DNA of 37,037 bases from Acidobacteriota bacterium (GCA_027624045.1 JAQBUE010000029.1:1-37037); one strand, 5' to 3'; positions 1 through 8,078 are shown, counted from the first letter of the stretch. The notes: generated by a model from the sequence alone, not told the origin. A program made the numbers and translations.

Positions 1-44
1 CCAAGGGGATCGTTCTACTTTGCTCAGTAGGGGATCTTTTCACA
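1..44 (-). mobile_element. Putative insertion-sequence terminus (IS21-like), cut by window edge
   Basis: Read on the minus strand, the sequence from 44 downwards starts TGTG, followed by two copies of the octamer GATCCCCT about 20 bases apart (plus-strand positions about 30-37 and 4-11). A TG terminus followed by short repeated CCCC-containing motifs is known for IS21-family ends. The preceding sensor reading frame is normal up to codon 45-47. It then enters this segment at the codon TGT (42-44) and stops six codons later, as expected if an element begins exactly at 44. Only 44 bases are visible, so neither a transposase nor the other end can be seen. The alternative is a contig-end chimera. 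Confidence 0.4.
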
Positions 45-554
45 TTGCGCCGACAAGTCGGAAAACTCCGTTGACAACAGCGTCAGAGCTCTCTCGAACG
101 CGTTCTGAAACTCGCTGCCCGCGTAGATCTCGGCATGGACGTTCGAGCCCACCATTTCGAGCCGGCGGTCCGCAAAGATCACCTCGCCTTGACGTGAGAG
201 CAGGAAGAAATCGTCATAGGCGCCGGTCTCGCCATACGATTGCAGGAACGTGCGCAGCGCCTGATCCTCTCCCGCGCCGCCGCTCCCCCGCTGGTTGAGG
301 AGGGCGGCAACAGCCGGCGCGTAGGCGAGGGTGGTCATATCGTTCTGGCGCTCTTCGCCATACTTCTCGATCTGCCGCGCCTGACGCCGGGCTATGGCCA
401 GCAAGCTTCGGGTGACCTCGTCCCGCAATAGATTCACGGAGTGGCGATAGGTCAACACCGTGATGACAAGCAGCGGCGTCAGCGCCAGCAGCAGGAACCA
501 GAATACAAGTTGGTCCGACAGATTGAGCCGCCGATACCATTTACGGATTCGCAT
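24..554 (-). pseudogene. Membrane sensor protein, N-terminal fragment (truncated)
   Basis: This is the N-terminal part of a membrane sensor, probably a histidine kinase. The visible frame gives 176 residues. It has a basic N-terminus (MRIRKWYRRL), one strong membrane segment at about residues 15-35, then an extracytoplasmic region of about 135 residues with Cache-like features (RHSVNLLRDEV, YDDFFLLSRQGEVIF). No second membrane segment, HAMP or kinase domain follows, because the frame enters unrelated sequence at 44 and stops at 24. The ATG at 554 was chosen over one at 590 because it overlaps the stop codon of the upstream binding-protein gene as ATGA, a typical coupling. A catalytic domain is inferred from architecture and cannot be seen, so a diguanylate cyclase is also possible. 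The gene is probably inactive unless the end is an assembly artefact. Confidence 0.65.
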
Positions 555-1819
555 CACTGTGTTCCTGGATTGGCCCAGTTTCCGCCCCATCCCTTATACA
601 TGTCGTCGAGAAGGCTTTGCCATTCCGCGCGGTGGCGATAACGAGGAAACGGCACCGGCCGGACAGGCACGCCGGAGTTCCAAACGATGTCGAACTGACC
701 GTCAGGGCGGACGCGTCCGATCCGAACAAACTTCCACGTATGCCGCGTATCGCGGTCGATGTACACCAGCCCCTCCGGGGCTGTCCGGCTCTGGTCTTCG
801 ATGGCGAGCCGTATGGCCGCCGGCTCGGCCGAAGCGGCTTCTCTGACAGCCTGAGCCCACAGCAGAACGCCGAAGTAAGCCGCTTCCATCGGGTCTGAGA
901 TAACCCGCTCCTGACCATAGCGCTCCTGAAAGCGCCGGACGAAGCCGGCATTTTCCGCACTTTCAATGCTCTGAAAGTAGTTCCACGCAGCGTAATCCCC
1001 CGCCATGCTCTCAGAATCGAGCGAAGCCATATCTGTTTCCGTAACACTGAACGACATTGTCGGAATTCGAGCGGGAGTAATCCCGGCGCGGCGCAACGCC
1101 TGAAAGAAGGCAATGTTACTACTGCCATTGACGGTATTGACGATTACATCGGGCTGTGTGCGAACGATGCTTTCGACAGCGGCATCCACATTCGCGCTCC
1201 CGAGCAATATGTACTGTTCTCCGACAATCTCGCCCTGAAGCGCCGCCACCTGGTCCTTGATGATGGCGTTGGCCGTGCGAGGAAACACGTAGTCCGAACC
1301 AATCAGGAAAAACTTGTGTCCCAGCGTGTCGAAGCACCACTTGATGGCGGGAATGATCTGTTGATTCGGGGCTGCCCCCGTGTAGACGATATTCGGCGAC
1401 TCCTCCAGACCCTCATACTGCAAGGGGTAGAACAGTAAGTTGTCGAGTCTTTCGACGACGTTCTTGACGCTCTTGCGGCTGGCCGATGTCCAGCATCCGA
1501 AAATGGTGCAGACGCCCTCTTCGGTAATCAGCCGCTCGGCTTCCCGCCCGAACTCGGCGGCATCGGAACGGCCGTCCGCAACAACCGGCTCTACGCTGCG
1601 GCCCAGCAGGCCGCCTTGCTCGTTGATTTCGGCAATGGCCAGCAGCGCCGCGTCCATGACTGGCTTTTCGTTCAGGCTGAGCGAGCCCGTGGCGGAGTGC
1701 AGAATCCCGACCTTGATGGGAGTTGAGCCCCGCGTCGCGTCACACGACCAGAGCCCCAGCAGCAGGCTCAGCGAAGTCAGAATAGTCAGCCTCAACGACA
1801 CCGGAATAGAACCCTTCAC
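554..1819 (-). CDS. ABC-type urea/amide solute-binding lipoprotein (UrtA/FmdD-like)
   Basis: This is a periplasmic binding protein of the Peripla_BP_5 type, related to urea and short-chain amide binding proteins (UrtA, FmdD, AmiC). A lipobox-like LGLWSC follows a hydrophobic stretch, so a lipoprotein is likely. The mature part begins IKVGILHSATGSLS and contains EINEQGGLLGR, CTIFGCWTSASRKSV, NLLFYPLQYEG and ETDMASLDSESMAGDYAAWNYF, all familiar in this family. From the GTG at 1819 the protein has 421 residues, with the lipobox Cys about 25 residues in. An open frame reaches 1906 and a GTG at 1801 is also possible, so the start is uncertain. No permease or ATPase gene lies nearby. The gene overlaps the truncated sensor by ATGA, so it may serve as a ligand-sensing partner and not as a transporter subunit. 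Confidence 0.85.
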   Translation of the reverse strand: MKGSIPVSLRLTILTSLSLLLGLWSCDATRGSTPIKVGILHSATGSLSLNEKPVMDAALLAIAEINEQGGLLGRSVEPVVADGRSDAAEFGREAERLITEEGVCTIFGCWTSASRKSVKNVVERLDNLLFYPLQYEGLEESPNIVYTGAAPNQQIIPAIKWCFDTLGHKFFLIGSDYVFPRTANAIIKDQVAALQGEIVGEQYILLGSANVDAAVESIVRTQPDVIVNTVNGSSNIAFFQALRRAGITPARIPTMSFSVTETDMASLDSESMAGDYAAWNYFQSIESAENAGFVRRFQERYGQERVISDPMEAAYFGVLLWAQAVREAASAEPAAIRLAIEDQSRTAPEGLVYIDRDTRHTWKFVRIGRVRPDGQFDIVWNSGVPVRPVPFPRYRHRAEWQSLLDDMYKGWGGNWANPGTQ

Positions 1820-2001
1820 GCGTAGTATGCGGCGGCCGCCCGGGCTGTAGAAGATTGACGCCAATCCGTCGAAGGAGACACTCGGGCCGGTGCCCCAGGA
1901 TAACAAGCGGCGGGCGACTCGGCGGTCGATTCAAGCGCAGCCGCGGATTGTGCGCCCGTCAGCATTGATCCAGATCCAGGCGCGAAGGGTTTGCGGGGGG
2001 C

Positions 2002-3645
2002 TTAGTTCAGGGGTGCCGAGAGCAGGCTGGATCGATCTATCGCGACGACTTTCGCCTCCGGCAACAGGAGCCGCCAGAAGCGACGGCCGCTGAAGTAGGT
2101 TGCAAGGCGGCGGTTCGATGTGGGGTCCATCTCGCTCGCCCAGACGATTGCGGCTTGATCGATGTCCGCACGATTGTAGACCCACTCCTCGTGACTGCTG
2201 TGGCCCGGCGGGTAGCGAACCAAGACCAGATGCTTGCCGCCCTGTTGCTCCAGTTGCTCGACGATCTTCGTGCGAGGGGTGGCGCTGCGCCCGGGTCCGA
2301 TCAGTGTCAGGCATAGCGGCACGAGAAAGTACATCAGGGAAACGACCACGATTGAGCAGGTGATCGCGGCGCCAACCGGGCGGCCCTTGGGCTTCCACAA
2401 GCGGAGGCGCCTCATCCCTTGAACCGCGAACAGGATCATCGCGCATGCCACGGGAGCGACGTAGTGGGTGTGCAGGTTGTTTGCCTGGGTGAGGGCCAAG
2501 AGAACCGCGACAACGGCGGCGCCGGGAAAAGCCATCCCCGATCGCCGCCCCCATCGCAACATGAGCAGGATGGGGATCAGAAGCGCCGGTCCGATGTAGA
2601 AGCGAGAGAACTTGTAGATCTTCGTTACCAAGGAGGCGTTGACGCCGAGGAACTCGCGTCTGCGGAGATACCGCGGGCGCTCCCACGACACCCAGAAGTC
2701 GCGGATGATTTGGTGGCGATACTCCGGGATCGGGTCCACGTCCGGTTGCCAGAAGAATAGTGGGGTGGCGGCATAGGTTGCATCGTGCAGCTGATAGGAC
2801 ATGAGCAACGGGTCGCCGGTGACTCGTTGGTTGTAGTAGCCCATCCATGCCACAGCCGGCAACAGCACGAGCAGCGCGGGAGCGACGATGCGCACGAGCG
2901 CAGGCTTTACGGCGGGCCGCGATGACGCGAGAAAGGCGCCGCAGACGACGGCGACCACGAGCCCCTCGTACGGCCGAGTGTTCGCCAGGATGACCGCGCC
3001 GGCGGCAGCGAGTATCGCGTATCCGGGGCGCGGGGATCTGGTCAAGCGACGGATCCCGCCTATTGTCAGGGCGCCGCCACACGCCGCCATGGCGCCTCCG
3101 GTGTACATCTGGCCCCAACTCGGGCAGAAACGACAGGCCGCGATCACGGCGCCGAGCAGCGCCCAGTAGGGCGGCAGCCAGCCGCGCAACATCCACGCGA
3201 TCGCGGCGGCAGCTAGTCCCATCGAGAGCCACACGCCGACGATCGGCTCACCGAAGAGCGCCTGTCCCAGAGCCAGCATGAGACCGTTGCCGGGCGGATA
3301 CTTCGACATGTAGGTCGGCTGCTGGATGATGTGCATGGCTTCGAAGTGCTGCCACAGCGGATGCGGGGAGTTCGTCAGCCGACCGCTCGCGAACGTATCG
3401 GAAGCGAGCAAATTACTGAAATCGTCGTGAATCACCGGCTGCGGCAAATGGCCGCGCGAGCACAGAAGCGCGGAGGCAAGCAACCCGAAGACGAACATCC
3501 CCAGTACGACCCGTAGGCCGCCGCGGGCTAACTTGCGGCAGGCCGCGAGGCAGAATCGCAGGAAGCGCAACGAGGTATTCGCGGGAGCAAGGGCGGCGGC
3601 GGCGAGTACGCCAGCCATCCATAGGGCTTCACTGAGGGTGTCCAT
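2002..3645 (-). CDS. Polytopic membrane glycosyltransferase-like protein (GT-C/ArnT-type fold)
   Basis: This 547-residue integral membrane protein probably transfers a sugar from a lipid-linked donor outside the cytoplasm. It has many hydrophobic segments (about residues 48-64, 125-150, 155-175, 205-230, 340-360, 370-390 and 430-450). An acidic motif VIHDDFSNLLASDTF at about residues 71-85 lies in the first extracytoplasmic loop, where GT-C enzymes keep their catalytic Asp. QQPTYMSKYPPGNGLMLALG follows shortly after. This combination occurs in a family of uncharacterised RgtA/ArnT-like proteins of Acidobacteria and Proteobacteria. The C-terminal third is a soluble-looking region with no motif I recognise. 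The substrate is unknown. The gene is separated by about 180 bases from the binding-protein gene and is probably a single transcription unit. Confidence 0.7.
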   Translation of the reverse strand: MDTLSEALWMAGVLAAAALAPANTSLRFLRFCLAACRKLARGGLRVVLGMFVFGLLASALLCSRGHLPQPVIHDDFSNLLASDTFASGRLTNSPHPLWQHFEAMHIIQQPTYMSKYPPGNGLMLALGQALFGEPIVGVWLSMGLAAAAIAWMLRGWLPPYWALLGAVIAACRFCPSWGQMYTGGAMAACGGALTIGGIRRLTRSPRPGYAILAAAGAVILANTRPYEGLVVAVVCGAFLASSRPAVKPALVRIVAPALLVLLPAVAWMGYYNQRVTGDPLLMSYQLHDATYAATPLFFWQPDVDPIPEYRHQIIRDFWVSWERPRYLRRREFLGVNASLVTKIYKFSRFYIGPALLIPILLMLRWGRRSGMAFPGAAVVAVLLALTQANNLHTHYVAPVACAMILFAVQGMRRLRLWKPKGRPVGAAITCSIVVVSLMYFLVPLCLTLIGPGRSATPRTKIVEQLEQQGGKHLVLVRYPPGHSSHEEWVYNRADIDQAAIVWASEMDPTSNRRLATYFSGRRFWRLLLPEAKVVAIDRSSLLSAPLN

Positions 3646-3822
3646 CAGCGGGCGCCGCCCTTTGCAAGTTTTGCGTGCTTTCGGAAGACCCCGTGTGAAG
3701 TTCGCGGGTGGCTGCTAGCAGGATGTTTCCGAGTTAAATACATGTAGCTGTTGATCTATGCGTGTCCCGCCGGCGATCGGAGCGACACGCGACTTCCGAG
3801 ATGTCCACTAAGACTGCCGGGC
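3646..3822. other. Intergenic region with one inverted repeat
   Basis: This 177-base gap lies between the start of the membrane glycosyltransferase-like gene and the end of the glycerophosphodiesterase gene, both on the minus strand. It contains a perfect 7-base inverted repeat, GCGTGTC at 3760-3766 and GACACGC at 3784-3790, with a 17-base loop. This could form a hairpin downstream of the phosphodiesterase message, but no T run follows on the minus strand, so an intrinsic terminator is not supported. An AT-rich patch at about 3733-3745 may belong to the promoter of the downstream gene. I see no gene here. Confidence 0.4.
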
Positions 3823-4635
3823 CTACAAGCCCAAAGCCTTTTTCGCGAGCAGCGGATGGTCGGTGCAGATGGCGTCGGCCCCGGCGGCTTTGGCGGCTTC
3901 CCAGCGGTCGGGCTCGTTTGCTCGGATGTAGACCAGGACGTTTTGGCGGCCTGCGTGGGCGGTGGCAATGTCCTGGGCGCTTGGCATGTAGGACTGTTGA
4001 GGCGAAATCCAGATGTAGTCGAGATAGGTGGTTCGCAAGGCCGAGTCGTAATGGTACTTCGAGTCGCCCGAGCGGGCGATGGGGAAGAGGGGGTTGGCGA
4101 TTTTGAAGCGCTCCATCGAGGGCGCGTCCATGCCGAAGCTGAAGACGCGGTCGAGCATGTCGAAGCGCTCCACAATTCGCACGATCTTCTCTTCGATCTT
4201 CGGCGAAAGCAGCTTCATGTTGATGGCGACGAAGGTGTCTTTATCGGTGTCGCGGCTGCTGATCATATCGAACACTTCGCCGAACGTGGGCACCTTCTCA
4301 GACTTGAACTTGGGGTCATACCACGACCCGGCGTCGAGCGCCTTGATCTCGCTCAGCGTCATGTTTGCGACCGCGCCGTGGCCATTCGTCGTGCGGTCAA
4401 CCGTGGCGTCGTGAATGACGACGGGGACGCCGTCTTTCGTCAGGTAAACATCGAGCTCGATGCTGACGCCCGCGTCCACGCAGGCCTGGAACGCGGCCAT
4501 GGTGTTTTCGGGATAGTGATTCACCATCCCGCGGTGGCCATAGACCTTGAATGCGGCATCGGCCGCGAGCGAGGCCGAGGACAGCAATACAAGCAGGGCG
4601 GTGAGCGCGAGGATCGAGCGGGACAGTTTGAACAT
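3823..4635 (-). CDS. Secreted glycerophosphodiester phosphodiesterase family protein
   Basis: This enzyme hydrolyses glycerophosphodiesters to glycerol-3-phosphate and an alcohol, probably in the periplasm. The 270-residue product starts with a Sec signal peptide (about residues 1-25, ending ASLAADA). The GDPD barrel then begins with VYGHRGMVNHYPENT, where His34 and Arg35 are the first catalytic pair. Glu60 and Asp62 in IELDVYLTKDG are the metal ligands, and His75 lies in VVIHDATVDRTT. The length fits the bacterial GlpQ/UgpQ family. A perfect TATAAT lies 7 bases upstream of the ATG on this strand, so the message may be leaderless. The gene is divergent from the SUMF1-like gene with only about 15 bases between the first possible start codons. 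The long open frame on the opposite strand is a shadow. Confidence 0.92.
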   Translation of the reverse strand: MFKLSRSILALTALLVLLSSASLAADAAFKVYGHRGMVNHYPENTMAAFQACVDAGVSIELDVYLTKDGVPVVIHDATVDRTTNGHGAVANMTLSEIKALDAGSWYDPKFKSEKVPTFGEVFDMISSRDTDKDTFVAINMKLLSPKIEEKIVRIVERFDMLDRVFSFGMDAPSMERFKIANPLFPIARSGDSKYHYDSALRTTYLDYIWISPQQSYMPSAQDIATAHAGRQNVLVYIRANEPDRWEAAKAAGADAICTDHPLLAKKALGL

Positions 4636-4641
4636 GCGAAC

Positions 4642-4649
4642 ATTATATT
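4642..4649 (-). promoter_or_regulatory. Probable -10 element for the glycerophosphodiesterase gene
   Basis: On the minus strand 4647-4642 reads TATAAT, a perfect sigma-70 -10 hexamer. Its downstream edge is 6 bases before the A of the ATG at 4635, so transcription would start at or next to the start codon (leaderless). No good -35 hexamer lies 16-18 bases upstream. On the plus strand the same AT-rich block reads TATATT (4644-4649) and could serve the divergent SUMF1-like gene if that gene uses a start downstream of 4651. Confidence 0.45.
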
Positions 4650-4650
4650 C

Positions 4651-5400
4651 GTGGCGCGATCATCCAGGCTGGCCAGGGTTGGCGAGAATCGAGCGGCACC
4701 CGGCGTGCAGGCTATCCGGCTGCCCGAATTGCAAGATATCCCGGCAGGCGTTTACATGATGGGCCAGGCCGACGGCAGGGATGAAGAACGTCCGCCGCAT
4801 GAAGTGCGTGTCGCGGCGTTTCGGCTGGGGTCGTATCAGGTGACGAACGAAGAGTACGACTGCTTCTGTGAGGCGACGGGGCACGCTGCCACTCGCTTCC
4901 GGCAACAGGAACACCACAACGATCCGCGCCATCCCGTGACCGGCCCGAGTTGGTTCGACGCCGTCGCGTATTGCGAATGGCTCAGCGCGGAAACGGGATT
5001 GCACTACTGTCTGCCCAGCGAGGCGCAGTGGGAATGGGCAGCGCGAGGCGGTCTGACGGGAAAACTGTATCCCTGGGGTGATGAGCCGTTCACCGCGCGA
5101 ACCGACTACGCGACCCGCTGGCTGCGCGGACCTGAGCTTGTGGGCACGTCAGACGCCAACGGCTATGGGCTGTACGACATATGTGAGAACGTTCACGAGT
5201 GGTGCTCGGATTGGTACGACCCTGAATACTACGCCGTCTCGCCGGCGGACAACCCGAGGGGGCCGGCGAAGACCACACGTAAAGCATCGCGCGGCGGCGC
5301 TTGGCGTCACCAGATCAAGATTGTGCGTTGCGCCGCGCGGAGCAGTATCCCGCCTCAATTTGAGTATGCCGATTACGGTTTTCGGGTGGCGTGCTTGTAG
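4651..5400 (+). CDS. SUMF1/FGE-fold domain protein lacking the catalytic cysteines
   Basis: This is a formylglycine-generating-enzyme-fold protein (SUMF1/EgtB C-terminal type). Family marks include PAGVYMMGQADGRDEERPPHEV, YQVTNEEYDCFCEATGH, HPVTGPSWFDAVAYCEWLS, CLPSEAQWEWAARGG, YPWGD, ENVHEWCSDWY, SRGGAW and the ending YGFRVACL. True FGEs carry two cysteines between RGGS and the RCAARS segment. Here that stretch reads RGGAWRHQIKIVRCAARS, about three residues shorter and with neither cysteine, so sulfatase activation is unlikely. The in-frame GTG at 4651 gives 249 residues. A GTG at 4705 is the alternative, and neither has a clear ribosome binding site. The open frame upstream to 3751 is antisense to the phosphodiesterase gene and is not part of this gene. 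Its 3' end overlaps the convergent M81 gene by 28 bases. Confidence 0.85.
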   Translation: MARSSRLARVGENRAAPGVQAIRLPELQDIPAGVYMMGQADGRDEERPPHEVRVAAFRLGSYQVTNEEYDCFCEATGHAATRFRQQEHHNDPRHPVTGPSWFDAVAYCEWLSAETGLHYCLPSEAQWEWAARGGLTGKLYPWGDEPFTARTDYATRWLRGPELVGTSDANGYGLYDICENVHEWCSDWYDPEYYAVSPADNPRGPAKTTRKASRGGAWRHQIKIVRCAARSSIPPQFEYADYGFRVACL

Positions 5401-6887
5401 ATAGCAGGCTCGAAGCCGGGCACATCGCGATCCTTCGGGAAGTACGGACGCTTCACTGCTTGGTAGTCGATGTTCTCGATGATCGCTGTGGTCGGGCCGG
5501 GTGTGTCTAACACGAATGCTTCGACAAAGCGCCCGCCATACCCGATCCGGTAGTTCATTGGATTCTTCACGACGATGAACTTCGCTGCGCCTGTATCCAT
5601 GCCGAGTGACAGATATTGTTCATCGGCCCAGTCGTAGGTCGGATGCGTGGACACAAGAATCCGCACTGCGCCGACCCGCAATATTGCTGAAGGACCCATC
5701 TCACCGTATTGCCCTTCCCAGATGCCGCCCGTGTAGGTGAAGCGTCCGTCGGCAAGGCTCTCGACGACGCCCGAAAGTTCGATGGGTTTGCCCCAACGCG
5801 GATCGACCTTGTGCCCGAGAGTTAGAGTGACCGCAGTTCCCTTCCCGGCTCGGTGACAAGCGGCGGCGGCCTCCGGATCGACCACCATCGCCAGCGACGT
5901 TCCGCTCAGGTCGGCATGCAGTAGCGCCCGCAGCGCCGCTATGCTATCTCCGGCCGCCCCGCCGCCTACGCAATCGGACAGCTCCAGCAACAGGACGGGA
6001 CCGCCATCGAGCCGCAGCCCCCGTTCTACCGCGTCCGCCGGAGTTAGGCCTGTGGTTTCGAGTTCAGTGCGGCGGTCCCACAACATTGAGGCCAGCTCCG
6101 CCGCCATGGATGCGGCGCTGTCGGGATCACCGTCGGTGATGACCAAGCCGCCCCCGCCCATGTCAGGAAGATCGAGGTGCGGGTGCACCAGAAAGGCGCT
6201 CGTCGAAAGAACGCCGGGCCGCTGCTCCAGCGATTTCGCAAACGCCATAATCTCAGCGAACGGCCCTGGCGGATCCGTCGCGCCTTTGAATCCACTGACG
6301 AGCAGCGGCGCTTTCGCCATGGCCATCGCGGGGCGGACCTTGCCGTCGAGAATGTCCGCCAGCAAGCGCGCGCCACGCTCGCCGGTCGTGAAAGTGTCGC
6401 GATGCGGATAGGTCTCCCAAGCGAGCATTGCGTCACAGTTCTCAACCATGGCGCGGGTTACGTGCGCATGGCAGTCAAGCGTCACGACAACGGGAATATC
6501 CGGCCCGACGATTTCGCGGATGGCCTTGAGCAGGTCACCCTCCAGATCGCCAATACGCTCCACGCCCGCCGCCCCGTGCAGGGGCGCCAGGACCCCATCC
6601 AGCGGCAGGGCGGAACGCAGCCTATCGAGGAGATCGTTTTTCAAGGCGAGGTAGCAGTCTTCGGTGAGAATCCCGCCGGGAAAGGCGCTCGCCACCAGCA
6701 ACGGGACTACCTCGATGCCGCGCTGCGCGAGGACGCGCAAAGCTCCCCCAACGACGCCGTCGCGTACCTCGAGTACCTCAGTGCCGCGGCGCAGTTCCGT
6801 GCGTTCGAAATCCGCCAGCGTCGTGTTCGACCCGGCAAGGTGATTCGATTCGGTGAAGATGTTCCCGAGTGCGACGCGATGTTTCAT
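5373..6887 (-). CDS. M81 family metallohydrolase (MlrC-like)
   Basis: This 504-residue protein belongs to the M81/DUF1485 family named after microcystinase-pathway protein MlrC. Most members are uncharacterised cytoplasmic zinc hydrolases. Marks are GNIFTESNHL at residues 8-17, LDGVLAPLHGAAGVE at about 96-110, the metal-site motif TLDCHAHVT with Asp138, His140 and His142, WETYPHRDTF with His162, and the C-terminal domain with PILLLELSDCVGGG-like glycine-rich sequence. The length is normal for the family and there is no signal peptide. It starts 6 bases after the stop of the enolase-superfamily gene, so the two are probably one operon and may act on the same carbohydrate- or amide-derived compound. 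It ends inside the last codons of the convergent SUMF1-like gene. Confidence 0.88.
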   Translation of the reverse strand: MKHRVALGNIFTESNHLAGSNTTLADFERTELRRGTEVLEVRDGVVGGALRVLAQRGIEVVPLLVASAFPGGILTEDCYLALKNDLLDRLRSALPLDGVLAPLHGAAGVERIGDLEGDLLKAIREIVGPDIPVVVTLDCHAHVTRAMVENCDAMLAWETYPHRDTFTTGERGARLLADILDGKVRPAMAMAKAPLLVSGFKGATDPPGPFAEIMAFAKSLEQRPGVLSTSAFLVHPHLDLPDMGGGGLVITDGDPDSAASMAAELASMLWDRRTELETTGLTPADAVERGLRLDGGPVLLLELSDCVGGGAAGDSIAALRALLHADLSGTSLAMVVDPEAAAACHRAGKGTAVTLTLGHKVDPRWGKPIELSGVVESLADGRFTYTGGIWEGQYGEMGPSAILRVGAVRILVSTHPTYDWADEQYLSLGMDTGAAKFIVVKNPMNYRIGYGGRFVEAFVLDTPGPTTAIIENIDYQAVKRPYFPKDRDVPGFEPAIYKHATRKP

Positions 6888-6893
6888 GGCTGG

Positions 6894-8078
6894 TCAGTAA
6901 GGGCCTGCTGGAGCATAGTTCTCGCGGCCGAAAACCATGTCAGAGTAATTGCCGGCCGGCACAGGCTCCCCCGGTGGAATCGCATACCGCTCGACAACAT
7001 CTTCATTCAGTGCAATCCCCAAGCCCGGCCCCTGAGGCAGCGCGATCTCGCCATCCACGACCTTCAGTTTTTCGGTGAGCAACTCATCAATGAACGGGTT
7101 CCCCGTCTGATCGACTTCGACGCAAACGCCGTTTTTGAGTGACGCGACGACGTGCATATTCCCGGCGAGCGCCACGGCATCGCTCCAGGTATGCGGTGCG
7201 ACACGAAGCCCCGCCTTGGCGGCCATCTCGCCAACGCGGCGTGATTCGGTGATGCCTCCGACGCGGCAGCAGTCAGGTTGCACGATGTCGACCATGCCCC
7301 GATCGACTAACTCCCGAAACCCCTGGACGCCGAACTCGTTTTCGCCCGCCGCCATGGGTATCCCGTCGAGGTCCGGCTTCAGCGCCAGATAGTTGTCGAC
7401 ATCCTCGGGCATGAACGGTTCTTCGAGCCAGAAGATGTCGGTCTGCCTGAATTCGGGAATCATGAGCCGCGCCTGCTCGAGCGAATAGCGGCCATTGCCG
7501 TCAACGTGCAGGCGAGCCTTGCCGGTCAACACCTCGCGAAAGATGCGCAAGGCTTCTGAGTCGTATTGATAGTTACGTCCCAGCCGCGTCTTCATCGCGC
7601 GGAAGCCGTTGGCGATATGCCGCCGCGCTTCGTCGCCCAACTCGCGCGGGTCATCCTTCCAAAGCAGTCCACTGGCGTAAGCGGGAACCGAATCGCGCAC
7701 GGCCCCGAGCAACTGATAGACCGGTTTGCCGGCCGCCTTGCCGCGCAGATCCCACAACGCCATGTCGACACCGCCCAGTGCCGACATGGCGGCGCCTTTG
7801 CGGCCGTACCAGCGCGTCACCGAATACATGCGCGCCCAGAGTGATTCGACTTCGCAGGGGTCTTCACCGACGAGAAAGTCGCGCAACTGCCCTTCGACAA
7901 TCTCTCGAATCAGATCCGGGTGCGAATACACAGAGCCGAGGCCGACCTCGCCTGTATCGCTGTCAACCCGAATCAGGCAGGTCAGCCGGCCGGTGCAACG
8001 CCCACCCGCAAAGTCAAAACCCTGTCCATCGGGATAAACAAACCGCAGAGGCGTCACTCGAACATTACGAATTTTCAT
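6894..8078 (-). CDS. Mandelate racemase/muconate lactonizing enzyme family protein
   Basis: This enolase-superfamily enzyme abstracts a proton next to a carboxylate, typically for sugar-acid dehydration or racemisation. The ATG at 8078 gives 394 residues, the usual length; an open frame reaches 8159 but its extra 27 residues are not family-like. Visible active-site residues are Lys163 and Arg165 (AMKTRLG), metal ligands Asp193 (HVDGNG), Glu219 (WLEEPF) and Glu246 (AAGENEFG), then Asp269 (VQPDCCRVGG) and His296 (APHTW), the Asp-His dyad of the mandelate racemase subgroup. Lys-x-Arg in place of Lys-x-Lys makes it more like the racemase/dehydratase branch than a muconate cycloisomerase. It is first in a two-gene operon with the M81 hydrolase. 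The exact substrate cannot be told. Confidence 0.9.
   Translation of the reverse strand: MKIRNVRVTPLRFVYPDGQGFDFAGGRCTGRLTCLIRVDSDTGEVGLGSVYSHPDLIREIVEGQLRDFLVGEDPCEVESLWARMYSVTRWYGRKGAAMSALGGVDMALWDLRGKAAGKPVYQLLGAVRDSVPAYASGLLWKDDPRELGDEARRHIANGFRAMKTRLGRNYQYDSEALRIFREVLTGKARLHVDGNGRYSLEQARLMIPEFRQTDIFWLEEPFMPEDVDNYLALKPDLDGIPMAAGENEFGVQGFRELVDRGMVDIVQPDCCRVGGITESRRVGEMAAKAGLRVAPHTWSDAVALAGNMHVVASLKNGVCVEVDQTGNPFIDELLTEKLKVVDGEIALPQGPGLGIALNEDVVERYAIPPGEPVPAGNYSDMVFGRENYAPAGPY

Noticed and set aside
1931..3232. 433-residue open frame on the minus strand overlapping the membrane glycosyltransferase-like gene
   Set aside because: Its product is extremely rich in Arg, Gly and Pro with no domain, while the other frame encodes a normal polytopic protein.
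3751..4650. Long open frame on the plus strand continuous with the SUMF1-like gene
   Set aside because: It is antisense to the glycerophosphodiesterase gene, which has clear catalytic motifs and a signal peptide. The fused part has no domain.
6177..7142. 321-residue plus-strand open frame across the M81 and enolase-superfamily genes
   Set aside because: It spans two certain genes on the other strand and shows no motif.
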